In this document: piece by piece, positions 9,131-17,928 of the stretch | Position numbering within the stretch: position 1 is the first letter of the stretch | How the letters are laid out: each line of letters begins with the position of its first letter | NCBI GenBank assembly: GCA_903919615.1 | Contig: CAIXIX010000086.1 | Coordinates: 17,980-81,979, forward strand | DNA length: 64,000 bases | From: an uncultured Chthonomonas sp. | GTDB taxonomy: Bacteria; Armatimonadota; Chthonomonadetes; Chthonomonadales; Chthonomonadaceae | Direction: 5' to 3' | The notes under the pieces: generated by a model | Databases searched by the model: none | Seen by the model: the letters and a program-made list of their open reading frames with translations, nothing else | Told to the model about the DNA's origin: nothing | Translations under genes and position numbers: made by a program

Positions 9131-9958
9131 ATGATATTGCTAACGCTACAATTCGCGAAACAGATCAGGTCGTCCTGCATAGACCACAGTGTATCAGTGC
9201 AACAGCGGTGCGTTCAAGCCTGTCTGCTTGCAGTCACTCTGGTTTTGATGACCTCGGGGTGCGGTCCCAGTGACACTGAGATTGCACTCAAGCAGAAGAA
9301 TGACGCACTCAGGCGTCAATCGTTGCAGGAGTCAGGCGTAGCTCCAACGGATTCGTCGAATCATGCACCGCTTTCCGATAGTCCGCAGCCCTCGTCTGCA
9401 GGTACGACCGTCGGCACGACAGACCCATTGGGCCTGCATAAGGACGATACTCAGGCCGCAGAAGATCTCGGTTTGCCGATTTATCCCGGTGCAGCGCTCG
9501 TGAAGCAGAACGGCTCGACGCAAGCATCTGTCCAGACTGGCAACGGAATAAACATCGTGTTATTGGAGGTCGTCGCTCCTATTAACGATGTCGTCAAGTT
9601 TTACGACGAGAAGATGACTCAAGAGGTCAGGGATCCTGCGCATCCATCCAGAGTGTCTCGAAGACATCCTGCACATTCAGACCGATCCGAAAAGGGCGAA
9701 CGCAAGGTTGTTTTGAGCGACACACAACCCGGAAACGGTTTTCGAACGGTTGAGATCCACGCAGAAGCCGGGAAGACTTATATTGAGCTTATGAACGTTA
9801 CCGGTAAAGACGTGCCGCCCGGCGTTTCTGCAGCGGTTGGCCTGCCGGCAGCTAGCCGCACGGTGCCCGGTGCACCCGGCTCGAGTGCGGCCACAACGGG
9901 AACAAATCACGACCCGGTGGACCCGTTACACCCACTACTGCCAATCCCTAATCCGTAA
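9131..9958 (+). CDS. Putative lipoprotein of unknown function
   Basis: The 275-residue product has a hydrophobic segment ending in a lipobox-like LMTSGC, with Cys at about residue 44. The N-terminal extension before it is long for a signal peptide, so an internal start cannot be excluded. After a charged linker rich in Ser/Pro, a domain with YPGAALVKQNG and VKFYDEKM resembles the small repeats seen in many bacterial secreted proteins of unknown role. The tail is Pro/Thr-rich. GGAAAAG lies just before the ATG, and a strong promoter precedes it. Confidence 0.6.
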   Translation: MILLTLQFAKQIRSSCIDHSVSVQQRCVQACLLAVTLVLMTSGCGPSDTEIALKQKNDALRRQSLQESGVAPTDSSNHAPLSDSPQPSSAGTTVGTTDPLGLHKDDTQAAEDLGLPIYPGAALVKQNGSTQASVQTGNGINIVLLEVVAPINDVVKFYDEKMTQEVRDPAHPSRVSRRHPAHSDRSEKGERKVVLSDTQPGNGFRTVEIHAEAGKTYIELMNVTGKDVPPGVSAAVGLPAASRTVPGAPGSSAATTGTNHDPVDPLHPLLPIPNP

Positions 9959-10032
9959 CGCGCCACCATACGAATGGATTAAGCCCGTCATCGCAACTGC
10001 TTTTAAGCAAACGCAATTTCGGGCCCATCTAA

Positions 10033-11010
10033 CTAGCGTGCTTCGGCCTCTAGCAGCCGCTCCGCCTGGATTGCCGCCATGCATCCGGAGCCCGCAGCGG
10101 TAATTGCTTGGCGGTACTCCGTGTCCTGAACGTCGCCTGCTGCGAATACCCCGAGTATGGAAGTGCGCACGTCGTGAACTGTGACGATATATCCCGTCTC
10201 GTCTAACTCTAATTGACCCGTAAAGACGTCCGTATTGGGCTTGTGGCCAATGGCAACAAAGAGGCCCTGAACAGCGAGCTCGCTGATCTCTCCAGTACGC
10301 GTGTTACGGAGAGTTAGGCTGGTTACCTTACCTTCGGCTGGGTCATTGATACGCTCTACTGCCGCATCCCACACGAAGCTAATTTTGGGGTTCGCAAAGG
10401 CGCGCTTCTGCATAATCTGAGATGCCCGCAGTGTGTCTCGCCGATGGATAACATACACCCGAGTGGCGTGGTTCGTAAGGTAGATCGCCTCTTCCATCGC
10501 GGTATCTCCTCCTCCGACAACCGCAACCTCTTTGCCTCGGAAGAAGAAACCATCGCATGTCGCGCATGCCGACACACCTCTGCCTCCGAGCCCGCCTTCC
10601 CAGGCTGGCCGCTCTTCGGGCAGACCGATCCACTTTGCGCTCGCGCCTGTTGCGATAATGATGGTCTGAGACTGGTATAGATCGTCTCCGACCCATACTT
10701 TAAACGGCCTCTGTGAGAAATCGACTCGCGTTACCAGGTCCTCTACTACCTCAACCCCAAATCTCAGCGCCTGATTGCGCATCACCATCATCAGCTCAGG
10801 TCCCTGAATTCCATGCTCAAATCCGGGATAGTTCTCCACCTCCGTCGTGATGGTTAGCTGCCCCCCTGCACCCAAAAGCTCCTGTCCCCGACCGACTCCA
10901 CCGTCGATCATCAGAGGAGAGAGATTTGCTCGACCTGCATATATCGCCGCCGTGTAGCCTGCGGGACCGGAACCGATGATAATGACTTTATGTACAACAG
11001 ATTGCTCCAT
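10033..11010 (-). CDS. trxB: Thioredoxin-disulfide reductase
   Basis: This FAD/NADPH enzyme re-reduces thioredoxin in the cytoplasm. It shows the FAD-binding GSGPAGYTAAIYAGRA near the N-terminus, the redox-active pair CATC in SACATCDGFFF, the NADPH-binding VVGGGDTAMEEA, and the C-terminal FAD motif GVFAAGDVQD. The ORF is open to a GTG at 11034, but the ATG at 11010 gives the normal family start (MEQSVVHKVIIIGSG) and has AAAGG upstream, so I use it (325 residues). It is divergent from the inositol-monophosphatase-like gene. No thioredoxin gene is in the window. Confidence 0.95.
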   Translation of the reverse strand: MEQSVVHKVIIIGSGPAGYTAAIYAGRANLSPLMIDGGVGRGQELLGAGGQLTITTEVENYPGFEHGIQGPELMMVMRNQALRFGVEVVEDLVTRVDFSQRPFKVWVGDDLYQSQTIIIATGASAKWIGLPEERPAWEGGLGGRGVSACATCDGFFFRGKEVAVVGGGDTAMEEAIYLTNHATRVYVIHRRDTLRASQIMQKRAFANPKISFVWDAAVERINDPAEGKVTSLTLRNTRTGEISELAVQGLFVAIGHKPNTDVFTGQLELDETGYIVTVHDVRTSILGVFAAGDVQDTEYRQAITAAGSGCMAAIQAERLLEAEAR

Positions 11011-11199
11011 GAAACAGACGCCTTTCGCTGCCACCCTCTCTGGCGGCCTTGCCGGTATGGGAAATGTCCCTTCATATTACCCTTCTTAATACGTCCCGCA
11101 GTCGACGCATGACGTCTGGGAGTACGGGAGCAATCTGAGGTATTCTGTTCACTCAATTCATTCCAAATATGAGCCTCTGGGTTGTGGAGGAGCCTTATC

Positions 11200-12165
11200 G
11201 TGACAGCATTTGATTCGCCTCGGGACATTATGTGCGCGCTGGCGCAGCATGTGAAATCTGCAGTTCACCCGCACATGGGCACCTGGCGGGCCCGCCGCGT
11301 AACCGGCATCGCTTCTAGCGGAGACGCGACTTTTGACATCGACGAGATCGCCGAGGGCGCAGTTGAGTCCTTTTTGATCGATAACGAGGTTAATGTAGCC
11401 TACTACTCAGAGGATCGCGGCCTTATTCACCCATTTCCGGGGCGAGATCCCGAAGGTGTGCTGATCATTGATCCTATCGATGGAACGCGTGGAGCGATAG
11501 CCGGATTTGAAGCCTGCGTAGTTTCTATTGCGTGGGCCAAACCCGTTGCCGAGCCAACGATAGCTGACGTGCTTTATGGCGTGATAGTTGAGCTGAAAGG
11601 CGCGATCACGCTGTTCGCTGAACGCGGCTGTGGCGCTAGCATCCTCGATGACGCAGGCAAGAGCATCCCGCTGGCGCTCTCTCCCACTGATTCTATTCCC
11701 GCAATGGCTTGGGCAACCGAAGTCGTCGGCGCACCGTTGGAGCATCTGTTTCAGGTGCTGGCGCCTATTGCGAACCAGACGACAGTTCGAGGAGGCTTTT
11801 TTATCCTCAACAGCAGCGCCTTTGAGTTAACGCGGCTTGTCACCGGTCAGCTTGCTGCCGTTGTCGATTTGCGCAATCGCCTGCTGCATGAGTTCCCGGA
11901 ATTGCGTGATTCTTTTGTAGTGCATGGTGGTGGACGACTACTATCTCTGTATGGCTACGACGTTGCTGCAGCCACTCTGATTGTTGAAGAGGCTGGAGGG
12001 ATCGTTACAGATGCGTGGGGACGCAGCCTTGCGGATTGGAAACTGCTAGACACCACTGAAGCCAACTTTGGATCTCTAATTGTCAGTTCCAACACAGAGC
12101 TACACAGCAAGCTGTTGCGCTCCGTTGACGAGTCGTTTGCAAATCTCAAGCAATCAGGTCTGTAA
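11200..12165 (+). CDS. Inositol monophosphatase family protein
   Basis: About 321 residues from the GTG at 11200, which has GGAGG nine bases upstream; the TTG at 11182 in the track overlaps that site and is unlikely. The Mg-binding signature is IDPIDGTRGA, with the second metal site in GYDVAAATLIVEEAGG. The upstream acidic loop is YYSEDRG, where most members have a Glu-Glu pair. The product is a phosphatase of the IMPase/FBPase/CysQ superfamily; the substrate (inositol phosphate, fructose bisphosphate or PAP) cannot be settled. Confidence 0.82.
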   Translation: MTAFDSPRDIMCALAQHVKSAVHPHMGTWRARRVTGIASSGDATFDIDEIAEGAVESFLIDNEVNVAYYSEDRGLIHPFPGRDPEGVLIIDPIDGTRGAIAGFEACVVSIAWAKPVAEPTIADVLYGVIVELKGAITLFAERGCGASILDDAGKSIPLALSPTDSIPAMAWATEVVGAPLEHLFQVLAPIANQTTVRGGFFILNSSAFELTRLVTGQLAAVVDLRNRLLHEFPELRDSFVVHGGGRLLSLYGYDVAAATLIVEEAGGIVTDAWGRSLADWKLLDTTEANFGSLIVSSNTELHSKLLRSVDESFANLKQSGL

Positions 12166-12441
12166 CGGATGGATTCGCGCGGAACCACGCGCGCAAAATC
12201 CAGAGGTATACTGTTATTTCCTGATTTCGTTTAACCATCGGCATGCCGATCGCTGGATATACGTCAGGATTATGATTTGTTGCAGCGTTGCCCGCGCCAG
12301 TGTTGTCGACGGAGCAGAAGTAGCAGCGTCACCCGGATTGATGGTGCCACACCGGTTAGTTAAGAGAGTTGGCACATCCGAGGTTAGATTCGGCGCAGAG
12401 TTTAACCGCGGTGACCGGTAATGTGAAGGAGCCCCGTTGCG

Positions 12442-14805
12442 ATGGACGACGACCATCGACTAAAGCATGATTCTTCCCCGCCAGCGTCGGCGCTCGTGCC
12501 AGAGCCAGATGTTACGGATGTAATGCGTCGCGTGGAAGAGACTGTGGCGAGAATCCTCACTCGCCTCCAGGAGTATCGCCCCCAGGCCGACACCGAATTT
12601 GTGATTCGCGCCTACGATTTTGCTAGAGATAAGCACAAACACCAGAAGAGAAAATGCGGAGATCCCTACATCATCCATCCCGTCGAGGTCACTGAAATCC
12701 TCACGGAGATCGAAATGGATGAAAAATCGTTGGCGGCTGGGCTGCTGCACGACGTGGTTGAAGACTGTAACGTTTCACTGGCAGAAATTGAAGCGGAGTT
12801 TGGCGCCGAAGTTGCAAATCTTGTAGACGGGGTTACAAAGCTCCAGATCTCCGGCGTTGATGAGGCTAAGGATAGGGAGACCGATCCGGACGAAACGGTC
12901 GAAATGAGCGCGGCGACCATCGAGAGGTTCAAAAAGCAGGCGGAGATGGCGAAGAATGCCAATAATCTCCGAAAGCTCTTCGTGGCGATGGCTCGAGACT
13001 TGCGCGTAATGATCATAAAGCTTGCGGACCGCTTGAACAATATGCGGACACTCTCAGCACTTTCACCCTCCCGACAGTATCGAATTTCAACCGAGACCCT
13101 TCAAATCTTCGCTCCTCTCGCGCACAGGCTGGGCCTCTGGAAGTGGAAGTCTCAGCTCGAAGATCTCTCTTTCAAGTATGTCGAACCTGAGGCATATGCG
13201 AATGTCGCGGCAATGGTAGCAAGTCGGCGCGAGGAGCGGCAGACGGAAGTCGACACCGCGATCGCCTCCATCCACCTTAAGCTTAAAGATGAAGGCATTG
13301 ATGCTCAGGTTAATGGCCGTCCCAAACATCTTTACAGCATCTACAACAAGATGCTGCAGCAGAAGCTCGAGTTCAGCGATCTGCTCGATCTAATTGCAAT
13401 CCGCATCATCGTCCACACACGTCCCGAATGTTATCACGCGCTTGGCATCGTCAGCGGTCTGTGGACGCCTATTCCCGGGCTTTACACCGACTATATTGCA
13501 AACAGCAAGGGCAATATGTACCAATCGCTCCATATCAAGGTTATGGGGCCAGCCAATAAGCCGTTAGAAGTTCAGATTCGAACGTGGGAGATGCACCGGA
13601 CCGCAGAGTTTGGCGTCGCAGCGCACTGGCAGTATAAAGAGGGTGGAAAAACCAGCGACGCATTTGAGATGCGGCTTTCATTTCTTCGCCAACAGATGTT
13701 TGATTGGCAGGCAGAGAGCCGCGACCCAAACGACTTTATGCGAAGCGTGACCGAAGACCTGTTTACCGATCAGGTGTTTGTTCGCACCCCGCGCGGGGAT
13801 CTCCTAGACCTGCCAACAGGCTCAACGCCGGTCGATTTCGCGTATCGTGTCCACAGCGACGTTGGCCACCACTGCGTTGGCGCCAAAGTCAATGCCCGTA
13901 TGGTACCGCTTTCTTATCAGTTCATTAACGGTGATGTGGTCGAGATTATTACGAGACCTAGTGCAAACCCTAGCAGGGACTGGTTGGCCTTCGTAAAGAC
14001 GTCCCACGCGAAAAGTCGCATCAAAGCCTACTACAAGCGGCTTCATCAGGCCGAGAATGTGGTTTCTGGCCGCGATATGCTCGAGAAGGAGCTTGCGCAC
14101 CAGATGGAGCGCGATCCAGGCGCCTGGGGAGATGACACGCGATCGCTTCTTAAGGATGAGTCGTTACGTCTTGTAGCTCCGCATTTCAATATGCCCGGTG
14201 AAACGGAGCTCTTGGCTTCGATCGGGTACGGAACGATCGCGGCGTCCTCGGTTCTGAATCGTATAAAGCCAGCGGCTAAAACCACAACGGGGATTCAGGT
14301 AGGTGGCAAGAAATCGGATGATCGTAAGCTGCAGATTCTTGCCGGAGGCCTGGATGCCGAAAATGTCCTTTTCAGGCGGTCGCGATGCTGTTTGCCTATT
14401 CCCGGGGACGATGTTATCGGATATGTTACGCGTGGCCGCGGAATGGCGCTGCATCGGCGCGAGTGCCCCAATGCAGTCCAGTATCTGATGCGAGAGACGG
14501 ATAGATGTACCGCGGTTGAGTACGTTGGCAACGATGGACAGGTCTATCAGGTGTATCTGAGAATTGAGTCTCTGGATCGCCGTGGTCTGCTCGGCGATGT
14601 CGGCTCAATTTTTGCGGAAAACAAGACGAACATCACAGCGGTTAAAACACAATCTCACAGAAACAAAACGGCAACACTGGATCTTTCGATCGAAGTGCGA
14701 AACACGGAACATCTCGCTACGATAATTCAGAAGGTGTACAGCCTCGGCGATATCATGGCCGTACACCGTTCAAACGGCGGTCGAGAAGAGACCAGGTCGA
14801 AGTAG
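12442..14805 (+). CDS. relA: RelA/SpoT-type (p)ppGpp synthetase/hydrolase
   Basis: The 787-residue long RSH protein controls the stringent response by making and breaking (p)ppGpp. The HD hydrolase domain is complete (AAGLLHDVVED; IIKLADRLNNMRTL), with an acidic insertion of roughly 35 residues (about 138-170) between its motifs. The synthetase domain has GRPKHLYSIYNKM, DLLDLIAIRIIV and EVQIRTWEMHRTAEFGVAAH. The substrate-specificity motif, normally RxKD in bifunctional enzymes or ExDD in RelA, reads LYTD here (residues 347-350). A TGS domain follows (VFVRTPRGDLLDLP), then the CCLPIPGD zinc-finger-like region and a C-terminal ACT domain. It ends 13 bases from the convergent exosortase gene. 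Confidence 0.92.
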   Translation: MDDDHRLKHDSSPPASALVPEPDVTDVMRRVEETVARILTRLQEYRPQADTEFVIRAYDFARDKHKHQKRKCGDPYIIHPVEVTEILTEIEMDEKSLAAGLLHDVVEDCNVSLAEIEAEFGAEVANLVDGVTKLQISGVDEAKDRETDPDETVEMSAATIERFKKQAEMAKNANNLRKLFVAMARDLRVMIIKLADRLNNMRTLSALSPSRQYRISTETLQIFAPLAHRLGLWKWKSQLEDLSFKYVEPEAYANVAAMVASRREERQTEVDTAIASIHLKLKDEGIDAQVNGRPKHLYSIYNKMLQQKLEFSDLLDLIAIRIIVHTRPECYHALGIVSGLWTPIPGLYTDYIANSKGNMYQSLHIKVMGPANKPLEVQIRTWEMHRTAEFGVAAHWQYKEGGKTSDAFEMRLSFLRQQMFDWQAESRDPNDFMRSVTEDLFTDQVFVRTPRGDLLDLPTGSTPVDFAYRVHSDVGHHCVGAKVNARMVPLSYQFINGDVVEIITRPSANPSRDWLAFVKTSHAKSRIKAYYKRLHQAENVVSGRDMLEKELAHQMERDPGAWGDDTRSLLKDESLRLVAPHFNMPGETELLASIGYGTIAASSVLNRIKPAAKTTTGIQVGGKKSDDRKLQILAGGLDAENVLFRRSRCCLPIPGDDVIGYVTRGRGMALHRRECPNAVQYLMRETDRCTAVEYVGNDGQVYQVYLRIESLDRRGLLGDVGSIFAENKTNITAVKTQSHRNKTATLDLSIEVRNTEHLATIIQKVYSLGDIMAVHRSNGGREETRSK

Positions 14806-14818
14806 CCTTCGCGAAAAC

Positions 14819-16534
14819 CTAATGCGCAACCACACCCGGCATCTGTATGGGCGATGGATCCGCCAGCCCAGGCTTCTGACCTGCTAGGATCGGACCAATT
14901 TGTCCCCACATACCAGCGATGAAGTGAACTAGCTGGCCCCGCCTTATATCATCCAACCCTTTACTCTGCGGCAAGAACCTTACGAAGTAGGAAGGCCTGC
15001 CCGCGTCACCCATTATCATCTGCCGCATAATCGCGTTGCGGATCTGGTACTTGTCCTGAAGCACTTTTCCTTCAACCACATAGCAGTACATGATGCGGTT
15101 TGGCTCTGGGTCGCCGTGAAGCTGATAGGTGGACTCTTGCACTGTTATGGGGCCAAGCGGTGTTGTCAGGTCTGGCTTTCCAACGTCGGTCATCACCGCA
15201 TTGCTGCCGAGCATGCAGGAGTGAGGATCGTGGAAGGTCTTTCTTCCTGAACCAGACGTCATGAAGATGTTTGTGACCGATCCATCTGAGCCCTTGTATA
15301 CCCGGTTAATAACGCGAGTTGGGCTCAGCGCTTCCGCCTCCTCTTTTTGCAGTCGATCCACAGCGGGATTCTGCGCATTCGATTCGGCCGTATAGGTCAC
15401 TCCATCGTATGCAAATTGGAGCGGCACCTGGAATGTGGCTATTGGAGGCTGTGGGTGCAGAGGGCGGGTGATGTAACTGGAGCCCGCGATTGCCACCAAG
15501 ATCATCGCGTCAAAGGCGACAGCATATGGCATTGATGCCTGCAACCCCTTTTTGCCGGGGCGCCACGTAAGCACCTCTTGCCACCACGCCTGCTCAGGCT
15601 CCGCTCCGGATTCGGCACGTGCTGCGGCCTCTTCTCGTTCCCGAATCTCCTCTGCCTCTGATAGTGGGATGCCGAGGAAGCTCTTACAGTTTAGGACGCG
15701 AGCGAAATTGAACAGGAAGAGGAAGGCAAGTGTGAGGACGATGAAGCCGCTGTAGTCATGGAACCAGCTTGCGGCCTCCTTGCTGATCAGCTCGCCGACA
15801 ATTCCGATGAAAGCGATTCTAAGCGAATTAATAAACAGACTCAGCGGAATAGTACACAAGAAAAGCGCCCATCGTTTCCAGGTTTCACCGTCGACAAGGT
15901 AGCTGAACGCCGCCGTAAATGTCATGAGCGAAACGAGGGTTTTGAATCCGCTGCATGGCAGCTCAACAGCCATCGAATACGAGTCCATGCGAATCATGGT
16001 GCCCTCGCATACCGAGTGCAACTGAATCAGGTTGAGCAGGCTGGTAGCAAGCTGAGCCGATTTAAGCTGAATAGGAAATGCGATACCGTTAATGATTTGA
16101 TCCGGTATAAGCGGCATCATCATCAGCACAAAGACCAGCGGAAACATAATAATCTTCGTGCGGCCTTTGCCCATGATCATGAAACAGGCGCCAAGCAGAA
16201 TGAACAGGAACGAGAACGACTTAACCGCGACGACATCGAGCCGCTGGCCCGCAAGAAAAATCAGTATGCCCGATGCGAGCCAGCCGACGCCGAGCCAAGT
16301 TGGCTTCCACGTGCATTCGTCGATCGAGTGCCGATTTCGATACACCATGACGGCGATGAAGAAAGGCACAAACATGGCGTGCGCATAGAAGCTGCCAGGG
16401 GCCGTCCACTCATCCCACCAGTAGTGGAAAGTTGGCAAGTAGAGTTTTGCCACGAGCAGCAGCCCGATTGCCAATGGTGCGAGCAACGCTGCGATCGCTT
16501 TAATTCCTGGTGTGTTCTCTGCGCTAGCTGTCAT
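14819..16534 (-). CDS. Exosortase fused to a C-terminal EpsI-like domain
   Basis: This is a 571-residue membrane protease/transpeptidase of the exosortase family. About eight hydrophobic segments carry the catalytic triad: Cys in ELPCSGFKT, Arg in INSLRIAFIG and His in WFHDYSG. From about residue 330 a further membrane segment leads into a soluble domain with EpsI (DUF3485) features, including PHSCMLGSNAV and the QESTYQL region. Exosortases cleave PEP-CTERM-type sorting signals and act with exopolysaccharide genes. A foldase gene lies 70 bases upstream on the same strand, and a WecG-type glycosyltransferase further up, supporting an envelope-assembly locus. No PEP-CTERM substrate was seen in the window. 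Confidence 0.88.
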   Translation of the reverse strand: MTASAENTPGIKAIAALLAPLAIGLLLVAKLYLPTFHYWWDEWTAPGSFYAHAMFVPFFIAVMVYRNRHSIDECTWKPTWLGVGWLASGILIFLAGQRLDVVAVKSFSFLFILLGACFMIMGKGRTKIIMFPLVFVLMMMPLIPDQIINGIAFPIQLKSAQLATSLLNLIQLHSVCEGTMIRMDSYSMAVELPCSGFKTLVSLMTFTAAFSYLVDGETWKRWALFLCTIPLSLFINSLRIAFIGIVGELISKEAASWFHDYSGFIVLTLAFLFLFNFARVLNCKSFLGIPLSEAEEIREREEAAARAESGAEPEQAWWQEVLTWRPGKKGLQASMPYAVAFDAMILVAIAGSSYITRPLHPQPPIATFQVPLQFAYDGVTYTAESNAQNPAVDRLQKEEAEALSPTRVINRVYKGSDGSVTNIFMTSGSGRKTFHDPHSCMLGSNAVMTDVGKPDLTTPLGPITVQESTYQLHGDPEPNRIMYCYVVEGKVLQDKYQIRNAIMRQMIMGDAGRPSYFVRFLPQSKGLDDIRRGQLVHFIAGMWGQIGPILAGQKPGLADPSPIQMPGVVAH

Positions 16535-16604
16535 GAAGTCCTATCCGTAAATCGACAAACGCCTGGTGTCTGCATTCATTGCATTGACTGAATTCGTCGA
16601 CTTG

Positions 16605-17549
16605 CTAGTTTGTCTTTGTTCTGGCCCGGTCCGGAAAAAAGAGCATCTCCGTGTTTACGCGATCCATATGGTCTTCAAACTCGATATTTGACTTTGCCCA
16701 AAGCGAGGCAAGCAGCTCAGCAGCAGGACGCGCTCGCTTAAGTGCAACCCGCAGCCGGATCTGTTTGATAATCTTGGGGTCGGCCAAATCCGCGCGGTGA
16801 CCTGGCTCCAACTCGTCTAGACGAATTAGCAGTTTACGTGCTCCAAGCTGTGCCAGCTCTCTCGGCGCCTCTGGCTGAACCGACTTTAGCTCCATCTTAA
16901 AGATTTGTGAGTTGACCTGGGTGCCAAATGGCTGCGCGAACGTAAACCTGCCATTATCGCCAAGGAACACAACATCCTGAGGGAATTCCGACATGATCTT
17001 CGCAGGGCTAAATGGGGGGCTAACACTTGCAAGCAGCCGTCGAATATCCTCAGATCTGGCATCGTTGAGTACTGCGGCCACCGAACAGTGTGCCTTATTG
17101 GGGGTATCGTACAACTGAGGGTTGGCCTGATATTCAGCTCGGATCTCTTCATCGGAGACCGGAATATCCTTTGCTAACAGTCGCTCTTCTTCAAGTTGAA
17201 ACTTGATCTCAGCCTTTGCGTCTTCCGTGAGCCAGGGAGAGCGTGTTAATCGCTGCGCGTAGGACCAATCCAGCTCTCTATGTAGGGTGAATTCGGTTTC
17301 GACTTCTTCATCCGATGGCGCGACGCTTTGAGCGTGGGCCTCTTGATCAATCAATATCCGCTGCACGATCGCTGCTTTATACTGCGGGCCATACTGCTGC
17401 TCCAGGTAGGTATACATATCATTCCTGGAAATTGGCGTTCCATTAACTCGTATGATTGCTCTCTTGCCGCGTACTTTGAAGAAAAGCACCGCATTTAACA
17501 ATATCGAGACCGCGAGGGCAAAGCCTAGCAGCAGTCTGATATGACGCAT
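16605..17549 (-). CDS. SurA/EpsD-like peptidyl-prolyl isomerase family protein
   Basis: The 314-residue protein has an N-terminal membrane anchor or signal (LLGFALAVSILLNAVLFF), followed by a chaperone-type N-domain with the motif INVNGTPISRNDMYTYLEQQ-like start (here RVNGTPISRNDM) and a helical region with PSDEEVETEF and PVSDEEIRAEY repeats. The latter is typical of SurA/PrsA/EpsD folding factors. The central part is PPIase-like, but I do not see a confident parvulin active site. It precedes the exosortase gene by 70 bases on the same strand, like the EpsD foldases of PEP-CTERM/EPS loci, so export folding of envelope proteins is inferred. Confidence 0.72.
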   Translation of the reverse strand: MRHIRLLLGFALAVSILLNAVLFFKVRGKRAIIRVNGTPISRNDMYTYLEQQYGPQYKAAIVQRILIDQEAHAQSVAPSDEEVETEFTLHRELDWSYAQRLTRSPWLTEDAKAEIKFQLEEERLLAKDIPVSDEEIRAEYQANPQLYDTPNKAHCSVAAVLNDARSEDIRRLLASVSPPFSPAKIMSEFPQDVVFLGDNGRFTFAQPFGTQVNSQIFKMELKSVQPEAPRELAQLGARKLLIRLDELEPGHRADLADPKIIKQIRLRVALKRARPAAELLASLWAKSNIEFEDHMDRVNTEMLFFPDRARTKTN

Positions 17550-17928
17550 ATTCGCTCCCTTTCTGTCCCATGAGGTCGTTATGCTCAGGAACAGGGCCGC
17601 TCATCCAAAACCTGTCGAGCGACACTACATTTACGCTCTACCTAGCGGTCGAGGCTCAAATCATTCTCAACATCACGCAGTGCCTGTGTCGCAACGTAAC
17701 ATACCGTTCTTACTGGGATCAACTGCAGAGGTTCGAGTGCCGAGAGCATGTGGCCAATCCTTGTATCTGCCGAACGATGGGCGTTTCGCGGTTCGATACC
17801 AAATCTGATTAAGTTGTGCCACTGAGCTCTGTATCAGAGATTATTATATCATAGTCGATCGACAGGATGGTAAAGGTCGCACTCATAGCCGTTAGAGTGT
17901 GATGCCATTGAGATCGCGTGAAATCCGT
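17550..17928. other. Intergenic stretch between foldase and glycosyltransferase
   Basis: No supported gene. Around 17840-17850 an AT-rich patch reads TATAAT on the minus strand and could be a -10 box for the foldase-exosortase pair, but the matching -35 is weak. The two plus-strand ORFs here (75-80 codons) overlap in different frames and show no features. Confidence 0.4.

Noticed and set aside
15758-16591. Plus-strand ORF of 277 codons
   Set aside because: Antisense to the exosortase gene with a highly charged product; no motif. The exosortase triad on the other strand is decisive.
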